The notes: a model not told the origin generated them from the letters alone. A DNA stretch of 64,000 bases from Acidovorax sp. KKS102 (GCF_000302535.1 NC_018708.1:2542001-2606000); one strand, 5' to 3'. Positions 34,370 to 45,841 are shown, counted from the first letter of the stretch. Program-made: numbers and translations.

Positions 34370-34432
34370 TTACTCCTTTTTTCATAGCTGCTTGCGCATA
34401 TTTCACTGGCGCTTGCAGCGGTTTTTATTCAT
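34370..34432 (-). repeat. Dispersed AGCTAT repeat, copy 5 (inverted)
   Basis: On the minus strand it reads GCAAGCGCCAGTGAAATATG then CGCAAGCAGCTATGAAAAAAG, one of the most complete copies. With the MITE-like element it fills most of the 476-base gap between the hypothetical gene and the receptor; no further gene is seen in that gap. Confidence 0.75.
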
Positions 34433-34516
34433 CAACTCGCGCCCAGGGCGCGGGTCGGCATGCGCAGGCGCGTTGGCACCGCCAGCGCCGCGCATGCCTT
34501 GTTGCAGGCCACCACC

Positions 34517-36634
34517 ATGACCCACACCTTTTCTACCCACCGCTTTGTTTCTCGCCGCGCCCGTCCGGCCCTCCACCCCGTGGCCCTGGCAACCCTGCTG
34601 GCGCTGTCGGGCACCAGCGTTGCCACCCAGGCGCAGACTGCGCCCGTGCCCGCTGCCGCGGCGGACGCCGCACCCAGCCTGCCCGCTGTCACCGTGTCGG
34701 CCAGCGGCCTGCAATTGGGCGCCAGCGACATGACCACCCCCGCCACCGTGCTGGAAGGCGATGAACTGGTGCGCCGGCGCGAGGCCACGCTGGGCGAAAC
34801 GCTGAACAGCGAGCCCGGCATCACCAGCAGCCACTTTGGCGCCGGTGCCAGCCGCCCCATCATCCGCGGCATGGACGGCCCGCGCGTCAAGGTGCTGAGC
34901 GATGGCGCCGAGCTGCACGACGCCTCCACCATCAGCCCCGACCACGCCGTGGTGTCCGAGCCGCTGCTGGCCACGCAGATCGAGGTGCTGCGCGGCCCCT
35001 CGGCCCTGGTCTATGGCAACGGCGCCGTGGGCGGCGTGGTCAACGTGCTGGACGGCAAGGTGCCCACCGCCATCCCGCAAAAGGGCTACGAAGGCAGCGC
35101 CGAGCTGCGCGCCAACTCGGGGGCGGGAGAGGGCGCTGGAGCCTTCTCACTGACCGGCGGTGCGGGCAACCTGGCTGTGCACGTAGAGGGCGTGGCGCGG
35201 GATGCGGGCGACTACCGCGTGGGCAAGGGCTGGTCGGGCGGCAGCAAAGTGCTGGGCAGCTTCAACCGCACGGACACCGGCAGCGTGGGCCTGTCGTGGG
35301 TGGGCGACCAGGGCTACCTGGGTGCGGCCTACACCCGCCAGACCGCCAAATACGGCCTGCCTGGTCACAACCACAGCTTTGACGGCTGCCACACCCATGG
35401 CGACCACCTGCACTGCGGCGCCCATGCGGACGACGAAACCGACGGCCATGACCACGACCATGACGCTGCGGCAGGCGATGTGCCGGTGGTGGACCTGCGT
35501 AGCGAACGCTTTGACGTGCGGGGCGAGCTGCGCAACCCGTTTGCGGGCTTCTCGGCACTGCGGCTGCGGGCGGGTGTCACCGACTACAAACACGACGAAG
35601 TCGAAGACGGCGCCATCAGCACGACCTTCAAGAACAAGGCCTACGACACACGCGTGGAGCTGCAACACGAGCCCATCGGCGGCTTCAAGGGCGTGATCGG
35701 CCTGCAGACCTCGCAGCGCAAGTTCAGCGCCGAGGGCGAGGAGGCCTATGTGCAGCCCACCGTGACCCGCAAGACAGGCCTCTTCGTGCTGGAGGAGTAC
35801 CGCTGGAATGACTGGCGCTTTGAAGCCGCCCTGCGTCACGACCGCCAGACGGCCGAAGCCCAGACCAGCGGCATCGAGCGCAGCCACAACGGCACGTCGG
35901 CATCGCTGGGCGCGGTGTGGAAGTTCACGCCGGGCTACCAGGTGGGCACCTCGTTCACCCGCGCCAGCCGTGCCCCGTCGGCCGAAGAGCTGTACGCCCA
36001 AGGCCTGCACATGGCCACCAGCACCTACGAACGCGGCAATGCCGACCTGCGCTCCGAAATCTCGCAGAACATCGATGTCAGCCTGAAGAAGACCAGTGGC
36101 GACACCACCTTTGGCGTGAGCGTGTTCCGCAACCGCATCAACAACTACATCTATGGCCGCACCCTGGATGAACTGGACGGCTTGCAGCTGCTGCAATACA
36201 GCCAAGCCGACGCCACCTTCACCGGCATCGAAGGCCAGGTGCGCCAGCGCCTCACGCGCAATCTGGGCATCACGCTGTTTGGCGACACCGTGCGCGCCAA
36301 GCTGGACGGCGGTGGCCTGCTGCCGCGCATCCCGGCCACTCGCGCAGGTATCCGCCTAGATGCCAACTGGCAGGCGTGGGAAGGGCAGGTTGAATGGGTG
36401 CAGGTGGCCCGCCAGAACCGCGTGGCCGACTTTGAAACCGCCACGCCCGGCTACGGCATGCTGAACCTTGGCGTAAGCTACAACGGCCAGTTCAGCAGCG
36501 GTACCCCCTGGCAGGTGTACCTGAAGGCCAACAACCTGACGGACCGCCTGGCCTATGCACACACCTCGTTCATCAAGACCGCTGCGCCGCTGATGGGCCG
36601 CAACATCACGCTGGGGGTGAAGGTGGCGTTCTGA
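34517..36634 (+). CDS. znuD: TonB-dependent outer membrane receptor, ZnuD-like
   Basis: A 705-residue receptor. The signal peptide ends near TQAQT. A TonB-box-like segment (PAVTVSA), a plug domain (IIRGMDGPRVKVLSDG, LVYGNGAVGGVVNVLDG) and a 22-strand-type barrel follow, ending in an aromatic terminus (LGVKVAF). Residues about 284-317 form an extracellular loop rich in His, Asp and Cys (HNHSFDGCHTHGDHLHC, DGHDHDHD), the hallmark of zinc receptor ZnuD. It would import Zn(II) or zinc complexes. The ATG at 34517 is chosen over 34460 because the signal peptide starts there. No Zur box is evident directly upstream. Confidence 0.88.
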   Translation: MTHTFSTHRFVSRRARPALHPVALATLLALSGTSVATQAQTAPVPAAAADAAPSLPAVTVSASGLQLGASDMTTPATVLEGDELVRRREATLGETLNSEPGITSSHFGAGASRPIIRGMDGPRVKVLSDGAELHDASTISPDHAVVSEPLLATQIEVLRGPSALVYGNGAVGGVVNVLDGKVPTAIPQKGYEGSAELRANSGAGEGAGAFSLTGGAGNLAVHVEGVARDAGDYRVGKGWSGGSKVLGSFNRTDTGSVGLSWVGDQGYLGAAYTRQTAKYGLPGHNHSFDGCHTHGDHLHCGAHADDETDGHDHDHDAAAGDVPVVDLRSERFDVRGELRNPFAGFSALRLRAGVTDYKHDEVEDGAISTTFKNKAYDTRVELQHEPIGGFKGVIGLQTSQRKFSAEGEEAYVQPTVTRKTGLFVLEEYRWNDWRFEAALRHDRQTAEAQTSGIERSHNGTSASLGAVWKFTPGYQVGTSFTRASRAPSAEELYAQGLHMATSTYERGNADLRSEISQNIDVSLKKTSGDTTFGVSVFRNRINNYIYGRTLDELDGLQLLQYSQADATFTGIEGQVRQRLTRNLGITLFGDTVRAKLDGGGLLPRIPATRAGIRLDANWQAWEGQVEWVQVARQNRVADFETATPGYGMLNLGVSYNGQFSSGTPWQVYLKANNLTDRLAYAHTSFIKTAAPLMGRNITLGVKVAF

Positions 36635-36659
36635 CGGTTGATGCCGTCGTGGCGTGCGT

Positions 36660-36690
36660 GAGCCAGCGCGGGGGAGGGCGTTGCTGGCTC
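36660..36690 (+). terminator. Stem-loop after znuD
   Basis: GAGCCAGC and GCTGGCTC make a perfect 8-bp stem 26 bases after the receptor stop. There is no T-run, so it is a possible Rho-assisted terminator. The remainder of the 298-base gap to 36933 shows no gene or clear motif. Confidence 0.4.
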
Positions 36691-36932
36691 GCGAACCTTC
36701 AGGCTCCGAATCAGCCAGACCAGGGAGGACTTGGATGCATGCCATACTTGGTTCACATGGTTGATTTTTTGATCCGTGAAGGCGCCGTCGCCTGAGTCCC
36801 CGTGATCGCGCAGGCCCGATTCTGGAACGGGATTGGCTCCCCGGCAGGCCGCCCAAAGCCGGCTGCGCGACACACCAAGGACTTGCTCAACGCGGCCCTG
36901 CATGTATCTGACCTGTTTTGCGATATCCCTGC

Positions 36933-38555
36933 ATGCCCACCACTCCCACGCCGTCCGCAAACCTGTTGCAACTGCTCCCTGAGGCAGTGGTGCAGACCGA
37001 TGCGCTGTGGGAGATCACCTATCTGAACCCTGCGTGGCACAAGCTCACCGGCCATTCGGTGGAAGCCGCTCTGGGCAAGTCTTTGCTGGAGTTCGTGCAT
37101 CCCGACGACATCGGCACCATGCGTTCGGGCATGCCGGTGTTCCGCCTGCGCTTTGCCGACGGGGACTACCGCTGGGTGCGTCTGCAGTTCCACCCGGAGA
37201 CGGATGCGGCAGAGCGGGTGATCAGCCGCCAGGGTGTCCTGATCGAGATCACCGAGGTCACCGAGCAGGTGCTGGTGGAGGTGCGCCAGCGCTTTCTGCG
37301 CTTGCTGGAAACCATTGACGGTGTGGTGTGGGAGGCTGAAATCGGCGTGGGCAACACCTTTCTGAGCCCGCAGGTCGAACGCTTGTTCGGCTACTCCGTC
37401 GAGGAGTGGCGGGCCGACCCGGGCTTCTGGCGGGCGCATGTGCATCCCGATGATCTGGAGGAGGCCCTGCGCATCGACGATGCGGCCTACAACGCCACGC
37501 ACAGCCATGCCTACGAGATGAGCTACCGGCTCATTGCCAAGTCGGGCAAGGTCGTATGGGTGCGTGACCTGTGCCGCGCGGTGGTCGAGCCGGGCCGGCC
37601 AAACCGCATGATCGGCCTGATGATCGACGTCACCCAGCAGAAGAACACCGAAATCGATTTGGTGCGCTCCGAAAACCGCTATTCGCTGGCGACGCGCGGC
37701 TCCAATGACGGCATCTGGTATTGGGACTTGCGCACGGACACCCTGCACGTGTCGGGGCGCTTTCTCCAGATCGTCGGGCTGGGGAGCCGCGATCATGTGT
37801 ACGAGGGCGGCTGGCGCTTTCTGGAGCAACTCATCGACCGCGAGGATCGCGCTCGTGTGCAGGAGGCCTACAGCAGGCACCTGTCCGGAAACAGCACGAA
37901 ATTTTCGGTGGACTTCCGCGCGTTCCACGGAGCGGGGCGGCTGGTATGGGTCAATTGGCGCGGGCTTGCCGAATTCGAAGACGGCGTTGCGGTGCGCATG
38001 GCGGGCTCGTTGAGCGATCTGGCCGAGCGTGGCAGCTCCTACGATGCGCTGACCAACTTGCCTGGTCGGCCGTTGTTCCGCGACCGCCTTGCACAACTGA
38101 TCACGCTGCACCAGGGCGAGGGGGCGAACGCGGATGGAGTGCCCACGCGGGGTGGGGCCACGATGTTCGCCGTGCTCCTGCTGGACCTCAACGGGTTCAA
38201 GGCCGTCAACGATTGCTACGGACACCATGTAGGCGACCAGCTCTTGCAGCAGGTGGCGCGGAGGCTCGAATCCTGCGTGCGGTCGGTGGATCTGGTCGCC
38301 CGCATGAGCGGCGATGAGTTCAATGTGCTGTTGGAGTCCATTGACCCCGCCGAAGCCAGCCAGCGCGCCCAGCAGATTGCCGCCGCGCTTGCAGCGCCCT
38401 ATGTGATTGGCGAACACACCGTGATCAGTGGCGCGAGTATCGGGTTGGTCAGCAGCGCGTCCAGGCTGGCGACGGTGGACGACTACCTGCGCGCGGCAGA
38501 CACTGCCATGTACCGGGCCAAAAGTCAGTCACTGGGCGTGTGCGTTTTTCAGTAA
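36933..38555 (+). CDS. PAS-domain diguanylate cyclase
   Basis: A 540-residue cytoplasmic signalling protein. Three PAS domains occupy about residues 8-125, 130-250 and 255-365 (WEITYLNPAWHKLTGHSV, LSPQVERLFGYSVEEW and GIWYWDLRTDTLHVSGRF). A GGDEF domain covers about 370-540 (YDALTNLPGRPLFRDRL). The catalytic loop is SGDEF at 459-463, not GGDEF; a first-position Ser is tolerated in some active enzymes. The RSVD inhibitory c-di-GMP site stands five residues upstream. No EAL domain and no membrane segment. It should make c-di-GMP in response to a PAS-sensed cue. The gene stands alone. Confidence 0.87.
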   Translation: MPTTPTPSANLLQLLPEAVVQTDALWEITYLNPAWHKLTGHSVEAALGKSLLEFVHPDDIGTMRSGMPVFRLRFADGDYRWVRLQFHPETDAAERVISRQGVLIEITEVTEQVLVEVRQRFLRLLETIDGVVWEAEIGVGNTFLSPQVERLFGYSVEEWRADPGFWRAHVHPDDLEEALRIDDAAYNATHSHAYEMSYRLIAKSGKVVWVRDLCRAVVEPGRPNRMIGLMIDVTQQKNTEIDLVRSENRYSLATRGSNDGIWYWDLRTDTLHVSGRFLQIVGLGSRDHVYEGGWRFLEQLIDREDRARVQEAYSRHLSGNSTKFSVDFRAFHGAGRLVWVNWRGLAEFEDGVAVRMAGSLSDLAERGSSYDALTNLPGRPLFRDRLAQLITLHQGEGANADGVPTRGGATMFAVLLLDLNGFKAVNDCYGHHVGDQLLQQVARRLESCVRSVDLVARMSGDEFNVLLESIDPAEASQRAQQIAAALAAPYVIGEHTVISGASIGLVSSASRLATVDDYLRAADTAMYRAKSQSLGVCVFQ

Positions 38556-38600
38556 GGCGCCTTAGCCAGGTGCAGCTGCGGCGGGCTGCTAGTGGCTGGA

Positions 38601-39689
38601 TCAGGGAACAATCGCCACCGATTTGACCTGGGCCCACACCGCGCTGCCGGGCGCCACGCCCAGCGCGTGCAAGGACCGGTGGGTGACCCGCGCCAGCAAA
38701 AATGACTCGCCACAGCGCAGCCGCACCAGCGCTTGCGAAGGGTGTGCGTCGGGTGCTATGGAGTCGATCACGCAGGGCAGGTGGTTCTGGATGCTGGTCT
38801 GCATGGGCTCCTGCACCGTCAGGCTCACGTCGCGGGCCAGCACCCGCAGCCGCACTGTCTGACCCACAGGCAGGCCGCTGTCGCGCAACCACATGGCGCC
38901 ACCTGCAAAGCCCACACGCGCCAGATGCCAGGCTGTGTCTCGCTCCAGCACCTGGCCGCGCAGCAGCGCGCCCGCGTCGTCGCCCAGCACCACCGGCAGT
39001 TGCACGGACGACAGCACCTGGTCCACCGGCCCGGCGGCCTTCACCTGGCCACCCTCCAGCACCACCAGGTGGTCGGCCAGCCGCGCCAGCTCGTCGGCGG
39101 AGTGCGTGACATACAGCATGGGGATGTGCAGCTCATCGCGCAGGCGCTCCAGCCAGGGCATGATCTCCTGGCGCCGCGCCAGGTCGAGAGCGGCCATGGG
39201 TTCGTCCAGCAGCAGCAGGCGGGGGGAGGTTGCCAGGGCACGGGCAATGGCCACCCGCTGGCGTTCGCCGCCCGAGAGCTGACCCGGCCGGCGTTGCAGC
39301 AGGCGACTGATGCCGAGCAGCTCGATGGCGGCCTGCAGCGTGGCCGCAGCCTGCGCAGACCGGGCGCGTTTCAGGCCATACCGCAGGTTGCCCAGCACGT
39401 TGAGGTGCTCGAACAGGCTGGCCTCCTGGAACACATAGCCCAGCGCCCGCTGGTGCGTGGGCAGAAACACCTGGGCGGCATCGTCTTGCCACACCTCGCC
39501 GGCCACGGCCACCAGGCCAGGGCGTGCGCGCTCCAGCCCCGCCACACACCGCAGAACGCTGGTCTTGCCCGAGCCCGATGCGCCGAACAGCACCGTGATG
39601 CCGCTGCCGGGCAGGTGCAGGTCCACGTCCAGTTCAAAGTCGGCACGCGGCAGCGCGAGCCGGATGCGCAGGTCGCCGGGCGCACTCAT
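38601..39689 (-). CDS. modC: Molybdate ABC transporter ATPase
   Basis: A 362-residue ATPase: Walker [12 protein letters not shown], signature [15 protein letters not shown], Walker [13 protein letters not shown] and switch His in [11 protein letters not shown]-terminal TOBE/MOP domain of about 100 residues ([20 protein letters not shown] ...) binds molybdate and identifies ModC. It energises molybdate uptake. It overlaps modB by 4 bases and ends the modABC operon, convergent with the GGDEF gene. Confidence 0.93.
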   Translation of the reverse strand: MSAPGDLRIRLALPRADFELDVDLHLPGSGITVLFGASGSGKTSVLRCVAGLERARPGLVAVAGEVWQDDAAQVFLPTHQRALGYVFQEASLFEHLNVLGNLRYGLKRARSAQAAATLQAAIELLGISRLLQRRPGQLSGGERQRVAIARALATSPRLLLLDEPMAALDLARRQEIMPWLERLRDELHIPMLYVTHSADELARLADHLVVLEGGQVKAAGPVDQVLSSVQLPVVLGDDAGALLRGQVLERDTAWHLARVGFAGGAMWLRDSGLPVGQTVRLRVLARDVSLTVQEPMQTSIQNHLPCVIDSIAPDAHPSQALVRLRCGESFLLARVTHRSLHALGVAPGSAVWAQVKSVAIVP

Positions 39690-40369
39690 GGCAGCACCCG
39701 CGAGCCACGGTTCTTGAGCAGCGCCAGACACAGCAGCACCACGAACGAGAACAGCACCATGCCGCCCGCCAGCCAGTGCGCCTGGGCGTATTCCATGGCC
39801 TCCACATGGCCGTAGATCTGGGTGGAGACCACCCGTGTCTTGCCCGGGATGTTGCCGCCAATCATCAGCACCACGCCAAACTCCCCCACCGTGTGGGCAA
39901 AACTCAGGATGGCTGCGGTGAGCAGGCCGGTGCGGGCCTGCGGCAAAGCCACCGTGAAAAACGCATCCACCGGGCTGGCTCGCAGGGTGGCGGCCACTTC
40001 CATCGGGCGGCGGCCCATGGACTCGAAAGCGTGCTGCAGCGGCTGCACCGCAAACGGCATCGAAAACACCACCGAGCCAATCACCAACCCGGTAAAAGTG
40101 AACGACAGCAGACCCCAGCCCATGGCCTGCGTGAACTGCCCCAGCGGCCCGGCGGGCCCCATGGCCACCAGCAAGTAAAAGCCAAGCACCGAGGGAGGCA
40201 GCACCAGCGGCAGGGTCACGAAGGCGCCCACCGGCCCCTTCCACCAGGACTGCGTTTGCGACAGCCACCAGGCCAGCGGCGTGGCGATCAGCAGCAGCAC
40301 GAGGGTGGTGAGGGTGGCGAGCTGCAGGGTCAGCCAGACGGCTTGCAGTGCTTCAGGGCCCAGGGGCAT
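39686..40369 (-). CDS. modB: Molybdate ABC transporter permease
   Basis: A 227-residue permease with five to six TM segments. The coupling EAA-type loop is [47 protein letters not shown] near residue 52 is typical for ModB. It lies between modA (38-base gap) and modC (4-base overlap). Confidence 0.93.
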   Translation of the reverse strand: MPLGPEALQAVWLTLQLATLTTLVLLLIATPLAWWLSQTQSWWKGPVGAFVTLPLVLPPSVLGFYLLVAMGPAGPLGQFTQAMGWGLLSFTFTGLVIGSVVFSMPFAVQPLQHAFESMGRRPMEVAATLRASPVDAFFTVALPQARTGLLTAAILSFAHTVGEFGVVLMIGGNIPGKTRVVSTQIYGHVEAMEYAQAHWLAGGMVLFSFVVLLCLALLKNRGSRVLP

Positions 40370-40407
40370 GGAGGAAAACGGCGGTGGCGGGGATGGGTGT
40401 GAGTATC

Positions 40408-42023
<1,616 letters not shown>

Positions 42024-42075
42024 GGGTTGAGCGGCTTCCTGGAAATATGACAGGCAGGAGGGCCAGCGGCCCCCG

Positions 42076-42471
42076 CTACCGGCTGCGGTCGCCGTCGCGC
42101 ACAGATTCGATGGCGCCGTTGTAGATGCGAACCACCCCCAGAAAGGTGCCAGGCCCCCGGTCGTACGTCCACTCTTCCATGGGCACACACTGGTTGGCCA
42201 GCACCGCTGCGGGGCTGCCGGGGCGATAGGGGGTCACCACCCAGCCCAGCTGCAGCATGGAAACGCACACGCCCTGGCGGTAGATGGGGTCACCACATTT
42301 CTGCAGCAGCGTCACGGGAGAGTCGCCTTTGCCCACCAGTGATCCATTGCAGCGCAGGGACTGCGATGCCTGGGCCGGCAGCACCGTGCACATGGCCAGT
42401 GCGGTTGCCACCAACTGCAAGTTCCTTCGATAAAGGCCTGGCAGCGCTGTCTGGTTCCGGAGGTATCTCAT
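42076..42471 (-). CDS. Secreted DUF2845-type protein
   Basis: A 131-residue exported protein. The hydrophobic segment LVATALAMCTVLPAQA is a signal peptide. The mature region LRCNGSLVGKGDSPVTLLQKCGDPIYRQ is the DUF2845 signature (often CG.pLV..GDs...vl.kCGeP). Four Cys could form disulfides. Function is unknown. The ATG at 42471 is chosen because the next ATG (42498) directly abuts a TACAGT -10-like hexamer. Confidence 0.75.
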   Translation of the reverse strand: MRYLRNQTALPGLYRRNLQLVATALAMCTVLPAQASQSLRCNGSLVGKGDSPVTLLQKCGDPIYRQGVCVSMLQLGWVVTPYRPGSPAAVLANQCVPMEEWTYDRGPGTFLGVVRIYNGAIESVRDGDRSR

Positions 42472-42610
42472 TGAGGCGGTTTCGAAAATACTGCGCATTA
42501 CTGTACAGCGCACAGCCGTGGAGGGGTGTGCACCGCCTTTCGCTTCGCTTTCATCGCCTGTCCGTAGAAGCACAGTGGCCCCAGCCCGCCACAGGCGGCA
42601 TGATCGGGGG

Positions 42611-43345
42611 ATGAAACTGCTGTTGGTCGAGGACGATTTTGATCTGGCTGGCGCCCTGAGCCGCAGCCTGGTGGCGCGTGGGTTCGAGGTGTTGTGCTGT
42701 GCCGATGGCAAGGAGGCACTGGCGGCAGCGCGGCGCACCGCGTTTGACGTAATCACGCTCGACCTGTCGCTGCCGGGCCTGGACGGGCTGGAGGTGCTGC
42801 GGCGCCTGCGCGATGGCGGCAGCACCACGCCGGTACTGGCATTGACGGCCCGCGCTGCCGTCACAGACCGAGTGGCCGGGCTGGAGGCCGGGGCCGATGA
42901 CTACCTGGCCAAGCCTTTTGACCTGGACGAACTGGTGGCGCGGCTGCGGGCCCTCACGCGCCGCGTGGGCCGCGACGGGCAGTTGCGCTGCGGGGCGCTG
43001 TACCGCGAGCCGGGCAGCGGCGTGTTCTACAACGATGCCTTGCCGCTGGAGCTGTCGCAGCGGGAGTCCGAATTGCTGCGGCTGCTGATGTCACGCGTGG
43101 ATCGGGTGGTCAGCAAGGAAGAGCTGCGCACCCAGGTGTTTGCCAACACCGATGAGCAGGTGCAAGCCGATGCGGTGGAAGTGGTGGTGCACCGGCTGCG
43201 CAAAAAGCTGGTGGGCACCAACGCTGAGATCGTGACCTTGCGCGGCGTGGGCTACCTGCTGTGCGACGCCGACAGCATGGCCGCCTACAAGACGGACAAA
43301 GCCGAAAAATCCGAGAAATCCGAAAAAGGCGGGGTGGCCCGGTGA
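42611..43345 (+). CDS. OmpR/TctD-family response regulator
   Basis: A 244-residue response regulator. Receiver domain: acidic D8/D9, phospho-acceptor D51 (VITLDLSLPG), K101 (AKPFDL). The winged-helix domain ends in VVVHRLRKKLVGTNAEIVTLRGVGYLL. An unusual charged tail of short repeats (DKAEKSEKSEKG) follows. The stop overlaps the GTG of the kinase gene by 4 bases. The closest relatives I would expect are TctD/QseB-type regulators. Confidence 0.88.
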   Translation: MKLLLVEDDFDLAGALSRSLVARGFEVLCCADGKEALAAARRTAFDVITLDLSLPGLDGLEVLRRLRDGGSTTPVLALTARAAVTDRVAGLEAGADDYLAKPFDLDELVARLRALTRRVGRDGQLRCGALYREPGSGVFYNDALPLELSQRESELLRLLMSRVDRVVSKEELRTQVFANTDEQVQADAVEVVVHRLRKKLVGTNAEIVTLRGVGYLLCDADSMAAYKTDKAEKSEKSEKGGVAR

Positions 43346-44739
43346 CGCTGCGCTGGTGGCAGCGCAGGCCCTGGCGGCCGCGTGGCGGCTCGTTGCAGCG
43401 GTTGCTGCTGGTGGGCTGGCTGGTGCCGCTGTGGGCGCTGGTGGCCGTGATCTGCGCGGTGCAATGGGCCTACCAGGCGCAGCAGGACGCCGCTGCCCAG
43501 GACGAGGCCCTGCGCCAGGCGCTGGCGCATTGGCCTGCAGATCTATCAGTAGACCCGGCCACATCGTTGCCTGCCCAGCCAGCGCCCGGCGTCTGGTACC
43601 GCGAGAGCAATCTGGACGGCGAACGCCTGGCGGGCAGCGCTGACCTTCCGCGTGTGCCCCCCACCGAGGCAGTACGTGACCCGGGTGCCGTGCACTTTTA
43701 CCTGGCGCAAGTGGGCGACCGGCTGGTGCGGGTGGCTGTGACCCTGTACCAGCCCACCGTGGCGAATGGCGGGCAATCCGCAGCTGCGCCCGTGGTGCGA
43801 CAGGTGGCACGCCCGTTGGGCGAGCGCCTGCCGGGTGCGCGCAGCCTGCTGGGCGGTGGCTCGGGCCTGTGGTGGGTGCTTCTGCTGGCACTGGCGATGA
43901 CCGCCGTGGCGGTGCTGCTGGCGCGGGCGGCGTCGGGATGGCTGCAGCATGCCGATGTGTCGCTGATGCGGCCGCTGAGCACCGACGCTGCGGTCACGGC
44001 AGAGCGCATCTACGAAGGCCCGTCAGAACTCGCGCCCGCCGTGCAGCATTTTGCCGAGCTGCAACGCAGCCAGAGCCGCTGGATCGAGGAGCAGCGGCGC
44101 TTTCTGGCCGATGCCACCCACCAGCTGCGTACCCCTATGGCCGTGCTGCGCACCCAGCTGCAGGCCGCCATGGCAGGCGACATGCTGGTAGGCGATGCGC
44201 TGCAGCAGATGCTGCACACCGTGGACCGCGCCTCGGGCCTGGCCAACCAGTTGCTCAGCCTGAGCAAGGTGGAGCAGCTCAAGCGCATGGGCGAGCTGCC
44301 CAGCGTGGACCTGAACGCGATTGCCCGCGAGGCCGTGATGGAGCTGGCCCCGCTGATTGCGGCCAAGCGGCTTGACTTTGCGCTGGAGGGCCCCGACACG
44401 CTGTGGGCACCCGGCGACGCGGCGCTGCTGGGCGAGCTGATGCGCAACCTGCTGGCCAACGCCATCCACCACACGCCCGTCCACGGGCGGCTGGGGGTGC
44501 TGCTGCGCGACAGCACGGGGCGGCGAGAGGTGCTGGTGTGGGACGAGGGCCCCGGCATCGATGACGCTGTGCGGCAGCGATTGTTCCAGCCGTTTTCGGC
44601 CGGGCAGGGTGGGGTGGGGCTGGGGTTATCCATCTGCCGGCAGATTGCAGAGGCGATGGGCGCGCAGGTCACGCTGTTCAACCGCATGGACGCGGGGCAG
44701 GTCATCGGCGTGGATGCCGTCGTGGCCTGGGAAGAATGA
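43342..44739 (+). CDS. Sensor histidine kinase (TctE/QseC type)
   Basis: A 465-residue membrane kinase. TM1 is about residues 25-45 (LVPLWALVAVICAV), a periplasmic sensor of about 110 residues follows, and TM2 is WWVLLLALAMTAVAVLLARA. The dimerisation box ADATHQLRTPMAVLRTQ places the phosphorylated His at H260. The ATPase domain has the N box (ELMRNLLANAIHHTP), G1 (DEGPGID) and G2 (GGVGLGLSICRQ). GTG start coupled to the regulator gene. The signal is unknown; TctE-type sensors often respond to carboxylates or metals. Confidence 0.88.
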   Translation: MTLRWWQRRPWRPRGGSLQRLLLVGWLVPLWALVAVICAVQWAYQAQQDAAAQDEALRQALAHWPADLSVDPATSLPAQPAPGVWYRESNLDGERLAGSADLPRVPPTEAVRDPGAVHFYLAQVGDRLVRVAVTLYQPTVANGGQSAAAPVVRQVARPLGERLPGARSLLGGGSGLWWVLLLALAMTAVAVLLARAASGWLQHADVSLMRPLSTDAAVTAERIYEGPSELAPAVQHFAELQRSQSRWIEEQRRFLADATHQLRTPMAVLRTQLQAAMAGDMLVGDALQQMLHTVDRASGLANQLLSLSKVEQLKRMGELPSVDLNAIAREAVMELAPLIAAKRLDFALEGPDTLWAPGDAALLGELMRNLLANAIHHTPVHGRLGVLLRDSTGRREVLVWDEGPGIDDAVRQRLFQPFSAGQGGVGLGLSICRQIAEAMGAQVTLFNRMDAGQVIGVDAVVAWEE

Positions 44740-44740
44740 G

Positions 44741-45841
44741 ATGCCCGTGACGCCCCCCTCCGAGACACCTGCCGCGCATGGCATCGAGTTCCGGGATGTC
44801 AGCAAGCGGTACGGCTCATCGCCCGACGCTCCGCTGGTGGTGGACCACATCAGCTTCAGCGTGCCGCGCGGCACGCTTACCACCATCCTCGGGCCATCGG
44901 GCTGCGGCAAGACGACCACGCTGCGCCTGATTGCCGGGCTCGAATCACCCACATCGGGCCGTATCTTTATCGACGGGCAGGATGTGACCCCCCTCGGCCC
45001 TGCGCAGCGCAATGTGAGCCTGGTGTTCCAGAACTACGCGCTGTTTCCGCACATGAATGTCATCGATAACGTGGTCTACGGCCTGCATTTGTCGGGACTG
45101 GGCAGGCAGCAGGTGCGCGACAAGGCGCGTGCCATGCTCAACACCGTGGGCCTGCATGGCCTGGACCAGCGCAGGCCGCACGAGCTGTCGGGCGGGCAGC
45201 AGCAGCGCGTGGCGCTGGCCCGCGCGCTGGCGCTGGAGCCCGCCGTGCTGCTGTTCGACGAACCCCTGTCCAACCTGGATGCCCGCCTGCGCCGCGCCAT
45301 GCGCGAGGAGATTCGCGCCCTGCAGCAGCGCCTGAAGCTCACTGTGGCCTATGTCACCCACGACCAGTCCGAAGCGCTCGCCGTCAGCGACCAGATCGTG
45401 GTGATGGACCGGGGCGCCATCGCCCAAAGCGGCGCGCCCAGCGCGCTGTACGAGCAACCGACCTCCGAGTTTGTGGCCGGTTTCATGGGCGAGGCCATGC
45501 TGTTCGCAGCCCAGAACCACGCGCCCAGCCCGGGCAGCACCGCAGACACCGGGTATGCGCAGCTGGGCCCGCTGCGCGTACCGTCACCCGCCGCACTGCC
45601 TACAGGCCCGGTCAAGATCGCCGTGCGCCCGGAGGCCTGGGTGATTGGCCCGGCCACATCGGCAGGCCTTGCCGCGCGGGTCATCCGCTGCACCTACCTG
45701 GGCAGCGTCATGGAATACACGTTTGCCAGCGCCCTGGGCGCCATTTTTGTGGTGTCGCCCCTGGTGGAGTTGCCGCTGGATGTGGGTGCCCCGGTCAGCC
45801 TGACGCTGGCAGACCATGGCGTATCCGTGGTGGCTGGATAA
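44741..45841 (+). CDS. ABC importer ATPase (PotA/FbpC/UgpC type), no local permease
   Basis: A 366-residue ATPase: Walker A GPSGCGKTTTL, Q-loop LVFQNYALFPHMNV, signature LSGGQQQRVALARAL, Walker B VLLFDEPLSNLDARLR and switch His in YVTHDQSEAL. A C-terminal TOBE domain of about 120 residues places it with Fe(III), polyamine or sugar-type importers. It starts one base after the kinase stop. No permease or binding protein lies on either side, so it is either an orphan energiser or its partners lie elsewhere. Confidence 0.87.
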   Translation: MPVTPPSETPAAHGIEFRDVSKRYGSSPDAPLVVDHISFSVPRGTLTTILGPSGCGKTTTLRLIAGLESPTSGRIFIDGQDVTPLGPAQRNVSLVFQNYALFPHMNVIDNVVYGLHLSGLGRQQVRDKARAMLNTVGLHGLDQRRPHELSGGQQQRVALARALALEPAVLLFDEPLSNLDARLRRAMREEIRALQQRLKLTVAYVTHDQSEALAVSDQIVVMDRGAIAQSGAPSALYEQPTSEFVAGFMGEAMLFAAQNHAPSPGSTADTGYAQLGPLRVPSPAALPTGPVKIAVRPEAWVIGPATSAGLAARVIRCTYLGSVMEYTFASALGAIFVVSPLVELPLDVGAPVSLTLADHGVSVVAG

